Origin: JAJZVS01 sp963708095
Lineage (GTDB): Bacteria > Pseudomonadota > Alphaproteobacteria > Acetobacterales > Acetobacteraceae
Length of the DNA: 64,000 nt
Direction: 5' to 3'
Assembly: GCA_963708095.1 (NCBI GenBank)
Contig: OY970182.1
Coordinates: 4,588,001 to 4,652,000 of the forward strand
Shown here: in pieces, positions 60,529 to 64,000 of the stretch
Layout of the letters: each line of letters begins with the position of its first letter
Position numbering within the stretch: the stretch's first letter is position 1
The notes under the pieces: generated by a model
What the model was told of the DNA's origin: nothing
What the model saw: only the letters and a program-made list of their open reading frames with translations
The model's database searches: none
Program-made: the position numbers and the translations under genes

Positions 60529-61519
60529 GGGCAGGGGTGGTGGCGAGGGGGACCGGTGCATGCAGCCAGCAGGCTGCCTCGGTGGCGCCGGCCGACATCA
60601 GCTCGGGTCGTTCGCCGCGGCAACGGTCGAAGACGCGCGGACAGCGCGGGTTGAAGGCGCAGCCGGGCGGGATGGCATCCAGCCGCGGCATCGATCCTTC
60701 GATCTGCGCCAGCCGCGCCACCCGATGTTCCAGTGCCGGAATGCTCGCCATCAGCCCCGCGGTGTAGGGGTGACCGGGACTGCGGATCACCTGCGCCACC
60801 GGCCCGATCTCGGCGATCCGCCCGGCATACATCACCGCGACCCGATCGGCGGTCTCGGCGATCACGCCCATGTCGTGGGTGATCAGCAGCACCGCCGTGG
60901 TGTGCTCGCGCGCCAGACGCTTGAGCAGGGCGATGATCTGCGCCTGGATCGACACATCGAGCGCCGTGGTCGGTTCGTCGGCGATCACCAGACGCGGCTC
61001 GGCGCAGAGCGCGAGGGCGATCACGACCCGCTGGCGCTGGCCACCGGAAAATTCATGCGGATAAGCATCGATGCGGCGCGCCGCAGCGGGGATGCCGACC
61101 TCGTCGAGCCAGTGGATGGCGCGCGCCCGCGCCTCGGCAGCCGACAGCGGCAGGTGGGTGCGGATCGTCTCCGTCAGTTGCCGTCCGATCGTGTAGAGCG
61201 GGTTGAGCGTGGTGAGCGGGTCCTGGAAGATCGCGCCGATCCGCCGGCCGCGCAGGCGCCGCAGCGCCTCGGGCGGCAGGTGGTCGATCCGCGCGTCCTC
61301 CAGCAGGATGGCGCCGCGCGCGATCCGCCCGGGCGGGGCGAGCAGCCCGATGATCGCCGCCCCGGTGAGCGACTTGCCGGCGCCGCTCTCGCCCACCATG
61401 CCGAGCACCTCGCCCGGTGCGATGGAGAAGGACACGCCGTCGAGCGCGCGCAGGGTGCCGCGCCGGGACGGGAATTCCACCGTGAGGTCGCGGACGTCGA
61501 GCAGCGGCGGCGGGCTCAT
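60521..61519 (-). CDS. Dipeptide/oligopeptide ABC transporter ATPase, DppD type
   Basis: 332 residues. Walker A GMVGESGAGKSLTGAAIIGLL, Q-loop AIFQDPLTTLNPLYTIG, signature HEFSGGQRQRVVIALAL, Walker B RLVIADEPTTALDVS, H-loop THDMGVIAETADRVAVMYAGRI and the C-terminal GCAFNPRCPRVFDRC motif. It pairs with the DppF-type ATPase as the two unequal motor subunits. 13 bp follow the permease stop. Confidence 0.94.
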   Translation of the reverse strand: MSPPPLLDVRDLTVEFPSRRGTLRALDGVSFSIAPGEVLGMVGESGAGKSLTGAAIIGLLAPPGRIARGAILLEDARIDHLPPEALRRLRGRRIGAIFQDPLTTLNPLYTIGRQLTETIRTHLPLSAAEARARAIHWLDEVGIPAAARRIDAYPHEFSGGQRQRVVIALALCAEPRLVIADEPTTALDVSIQAQIIALLKRLAREHTTAVLLITHDMGVIAETADRVAVMYAGRIAEIGPVAQVIRSPGHPYTAGLMASIPALEHRVARLAQIEGSMPRLDAIPPGCAFNPRCPRVFDRCRGERPELMSAGATEAACWLHAPVPLATTPAHA

Positions 61520-61532
61520 CGGCGTGCCGTGC

Positions 61533-62447
61533 TCATCGCAGCCTCGGGTTCAGCGCGTCGCGCAGCCAGTCGCCGAGCAGGTTGATCGCCAGCACCAGCG
61601 CCATCAGCGCGAGCCCGGGGAATACCGTCACCCACCACTGGCCGGAGAACAGGAAATCGTCGCCGATGCGGATCAGTGTGCCGAGCGAGGGTTGTGTGGG
61701 CGGCAGGCCGACGCCGAGGAACGACAGGGTGGCCTCGTCCAGGATGGCGAGCCCGAGGGTCAGGGTGCCGATCACCAGCACCGGCCCCAGCACGTTGGGC
61801 AGGATGTGGCTCAGCAGGATGCGCATCCGGCCGATGCCGATGACCTGCGCCGCCGCGACATAATCCTTGCTGCGCTCGACCAGGGTCGAGCCGCGCACGA
61901 TGCGGGCGAACTGCGGCCAGCGGGAAATGCCGATCGCCACCACGATCACATAGATCTGCACGGAATCGTGCCGGTCGCGCGGCACCAGCGCGCCGACCAC
62001 CCCGTCGATCAGCAGCGCCATCAGGATGGACGGAAACGTGAGCTGCACGTCGGCCGCGCGCATCAACAGCCCATCGAGCCAGCCGCCGGCGTAGCCGGCA
62101 ACCAACCCGACCGCGACGCCCACCACCAACGCGAACGCCACGGAGGCGGCGCCGACCAGCAGGCTTACCCGCGTGCCGTACATGATGGCCGAGAGCATGT
62201 CCCGGCCCTGCTCGTCCGTGCCGAGCGGGTAGGCGAAGGAGGAGAACGGGTGGCGGAAGCTGTCGAGCAGGCTGAGCGTCGCGATGTCGAACGGATCGTG
62301 CGGGGCGAGCCACGGGGCGCCGACCGCGCCGACCGCGAATACCAGCGCCAGCAGCGCCGAGCCCATCGCCACCGGGGAATGGGTGAAGCTGTGCCAGAGA
62401 TCGGTGTCGCGCCACCCGGCGCGGCGCGGCGCGAGAACGCCGCTCAT
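61533..62447 (-). CDS. Dipeptide-type ABC permease, DppC type
   Basis: 304 residues. DppC marks: HPFSSFAYPLGTDEQGRDMLSAIMYGTRVSLLVG and the EAA loop VAAAQVIGIGRMRILLSHILPNVLGPVLV, ending LGDWLRDALNPRLR. About six membrane helices. With the DppB partner it forms the channel for peptides, nickel chelates or glutathione; the binding protein that would set the specificity is not in the window. Confidence 0.94.
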   Translation of the reverse strand: MSGVLAPRRAGWRDTDLWHSFTHSPVAMGSALLALVFAVGAVGAPWLAPHDPFDIATLSLLDSFRHPFSSFAYPLGTDEQGRDMLSAIMYGTRVSLLVGAASVAFALVVGVAVGLVAGYAGGWLDGLLMRAADVQLTFPSILMALLIDGVVGALVPRDRHDSVQIYVIVVAIGISRWPQFARIVRGSTLVERSKDYVAAAQVIGIGRMRILLSHILPNVLGPVLVIGTLTLGLAILDEATLSFLGVGLPPTQPSLGTLIRIGDDFLFSGQWWVTVFPGLALMALVLAINLLGDWLRDALNPRLR

Positions 62448-62482
62448 CGCCGCCTCATTGCGTCCACCTCATCGTTTTGCTC

Positions 62483-63466
62483 TCATCGCGACCGGCCGGG
62501 CCGTTCGACCCGGAGGCGCGGATCGACCACGTAATAGAGCAGATCGACGATCAGGTTGATCACCACGAATACCACGCCTACCAGCAGCAGGTAGGCCGCC
62601 ATCACCGGGATATCGGCCGCCGCGACCGATTGGATGAACAACAGCCCGACGCCTGGCCACTGGAACACCGTCTCGGTAACCACCGAGTAGGCGATCACGC
62701 CGCCCAGTTGCAAGCCGATGATGGTGATCACCGGGACCAGGGTGTTCTTCAGCGCGTGGCCGAAATGGATCGTCCGCGACCGCAGCCCGCGTGCGCGGGC
62801 AAACTTGATGTAGTCGGTGCGCAGCACCTCCAGCATCTCGGCGCGCACCAGGCGCATGATGAGGGTGAGCTGGAAAAGGCCGAGGGTGACGGCGGGCAGG
62901 ATCAGCGCGCGGATGCCGGACCAGGTGAGGAATCCGGTGCTCCACCAGCCAAGCTGCACCACGGTGCCGCGGCCGAAGCTCGGCAGCCAGCCGAGCTCGA
63001 CCGAGAAGATCAGGATCAGCAGGATGCCGATCAGGAAGGTGGGCAGCGAAACGCCGACCAGGCTGCCGACCATGAAGCTGCGCGACAGCCAGGACTTGCG
63101 CCAGATGCCGGCATAGACCCCGAGCGGGATGCCGACCACGATCGCCAGCACTGAGGCGGTGAACGAGAGTTCCAACGTCGCCGGCAGGCGGGTGGCGAAC
63201 AGGGTCGCGACCGGCTCGGCCACCCGGTAGCTGTAGCCGAAATTCCCGTGCAGCGCCGCCCAGATGAAATGCCCGAACTGCACCGAGGCCGGCTGGTCGA
63301 GCCCCAACTTGTGCACCAGCGCCACGCGCTGCGCATCGGTGTAGTCCTGGCCGAGCATCGCACCGACCGGATCGCCCACGTAGCGGAACATCGAAAACGC
63401 GATGACGCCCACCACCAGCAGTACCGGGATCGCCTGCAACAGGCGGGAGAGTATGAAGACGATCAT
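62483..63466 (-). CDS. Dipeptide-type ABC permease, DppB type
   Basis: 327 residues. ILSRLLQAIPVLLVVGVIAFSMFRYVGDPV, LPATLELSFTASVLAIVVGIPLGVYAGI, the EAA-type loop FARARGLRSRTIHFGHALKNTLVPVITIIGLQLGGVIAYSVVTETVFQWPGVG, and YYVVDPRLR at the end are typical DppB. ATG 63466 overlaps the stop of the AI-2E family gene (ATGA), so the ABC transporter is coupled to an unrelated permease gene. Confidence 0.95.
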   Translation of the reverse strand: MIVFILSRLLQAIPVLLVVGVIAFSMFRYVGDPVGAMLGQDYTDAQRVALVHKLGLDQPASVQFGHFIWAALHGNFGYSYRVAEPVATLFATRLPATLELSFTASVLAIVVGIPLGVYAGIWRKSWLSRSFMVGSLVGVSLPTFLIGILLILIFSVELGWLPSFGRGTVVQLGWWSTGFLTWSGIRALILPAVTLGLFQLTLIMRLVRAEMLEVLRTDYIKFARARGLRSRTIHFGHALKNTLVPVITIIGLQLGGVIAYSVVTETVFQWPGVGLLFIQSVAAADIPVMAAYLLLVGVVFVVINLIVDLLYYVVDPRLRVERPGRSR

Positions 63467-64000
63467 GGCGGATCCGGCTCGGACAGGGTCAGGCTGGGCG
63501 GGTCCGGCGCCAGCGGGGTGATCGCCTCGGCGCTCCATTCCTGGATCAAGGTATAGCCAACTCCGAGCAGGACGGGGCCAAGGAAAATACCCAACAGGCC
63601 GAAGCTCAGCGCCCCCCCCAGGACGCCGAGCACAGTGAGCAAGTACGGCAGCTCCGCGCCGCGGGCAATGAACCAGGGACGGACCACGCTGTCGGCGCCG
63701 GAGACGGCGAAGGTGCCCCAGGCGGCCAGGAACAGCCCGTGCGCCACCGCGCCATTGGCCAGCAGCCAGAGCGTGGCCGGAATCCACACGATCGGCGCGC
63801 CGACCGGCAGCAGGGACAGGAATCCCGCCACCGTGCCGAGCAGCATCGGCCGCGGCACCGCGGCGAGCCACAGGCCGAACCCCACCAGCACCCCCTGCAT
63901 CACCGCGGTGCCGAGCAGCCCGTAGACCACCCCGCGCACCGTCACGCCCGTCAGCGCCAGCAGCCGCTCCCCGCGCGGTCCGCCGATGCGCCCGAGCACG
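63463..64000 (-). CDS. AI-2E family permease, C-terminal part (5' end outside window)
   Basis: At least 178 residues, running off the right edge. Membrane helices VVYGLLGTAVMQGVLVGFGLWLA, PMLLGTVAGFLSLLPVGAPIVWIPATLWLL and LTVLGVLGGALSFGLLGIFLGPVLLGVGYTLIQEW follow the AI-2E/YdiK/PerM family, whose members export autoinducer-2 or act as Na+/H+ antiporters; most are uncharacterised. The tail is Pro-rich. Its stop overlaps the DppB start. Confidence 0.88.
   Translation of the reverse strand, partial: VLGRIGGPRGERLLALTGVTVRGVVYGLLGTAVMQGVLVGFGLWLAAVPRPMLLGTVAGFLSLLPVGAPIVWIPATLWLLANGAVAHGLFLAAWGTFAVSGADSVVRPWFIARGAELPYLLTVLGVLGGALSFGLLGIFLGPVLLGVGYTLIQEWSAEAITPLAPDPPSLTLSEPDPP

Overview
The window is a high-GC (roughly 70 %) chromosomal segment of an alphaproteobacterium. 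The RecG/Slt/MoaB/uracil-glycosylase/ETF-QO style gene order, the housekeeping genes secA, typA, pyrE, folC, aat and msrQ, and a GTTC-N7-GTTC type LexA box all fit Alphaproteobacteria. The very high GC and the style of the intergenic repeats make Acetobacteraceae/Rhodospirillales my best guess, but that is inference. No rRNA, tRNA or CRISPR array was recognised.

Layout. (1) 1-1051: the C-terminal part of a fold-III ornithine decarboxylase. (2) 1106-20218: a type VI secretion (T6SS) locus. The plus strand carries a TssB-TssC fusion, the FHA protein TagH, TssJ, TssK, TssL (with OmpA domain), TssM, VgrG, TssC and Hcp. The minus strand carries an OmpA-like protein, TagF, the phosphatase PppA and two unknown proteins. 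TssA, TssE, TssF, TssG, the ClpV ATPase, PAAR and the kinase PpkA are not in the window. TssL has a phosphothreonine-type motif near its N-terminus, so TagH, PppA and TssL probably form a phospho-switch. (3) 20512-24563: a lipoprotein, EpmA, and a two-gene cassette of an AlbA_2/Schlafen-like ATP-binding protein translationally coupled to a ParA-like ATPase. (4) 24573-32946: moaB, a lytic transglycosylase, a family-4-like uracil-DNA glycosylase, ETF-QO and secA. A 367-bp nearly perfect palindrome lies between the last two.

(5) 32968-36530: a patch of repeats and foreign-looking DNA. It holds an extradiol dioxygenase, two copies of a MITE-like repeat, and an AT-richer TetR + VOC-protein cassette bounded by about 39-bp inverted repeats and a 6-bp direct repeat. 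Next to it is an unknown gene behind a perfect LexA-type box. (6) 36540-44760: catabolic and metabolic genes (HpcH/HpaI aldolase, SDR, Tat-exported phosphatase, pterin dehydratase, glycosyltransferase, glycosidase-like protein, folC). (7) 44893-48692: a WYL-domain regulator, two DMT exporters, a DUF1127 protein and a glutathione transferase, linked by two copies of a CTGACAG-N4-CTGTCAG operator. (8) 48709-51975: a HxlR regulator, HlyD and DHA2 exporter operon with an autoregulatory palindrome.

(9) 52333-64000: pyrE, a YqjD/YqjE-like pair, a decayed ferredoxin-NADP reductase gene, aat, a DUF4412-like protein, msrQ without an adjacent msrP, typA, and a dipeptide-type ABC transporter (DppBCDF without DppA) coupled to an AI-2E family permease that runs off the end. 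Adjacent genes often overlap by ATGA, which fixes many start sites.

Strongest leads: the Schlafen-like/ParA pair, the SOS-box gene of unknown function, the inverted-repeat-bounded TetR-VOC element, the 367-bp palindrome, and the T6SS locus with fused sheath subunit and incomplete baseplate set.
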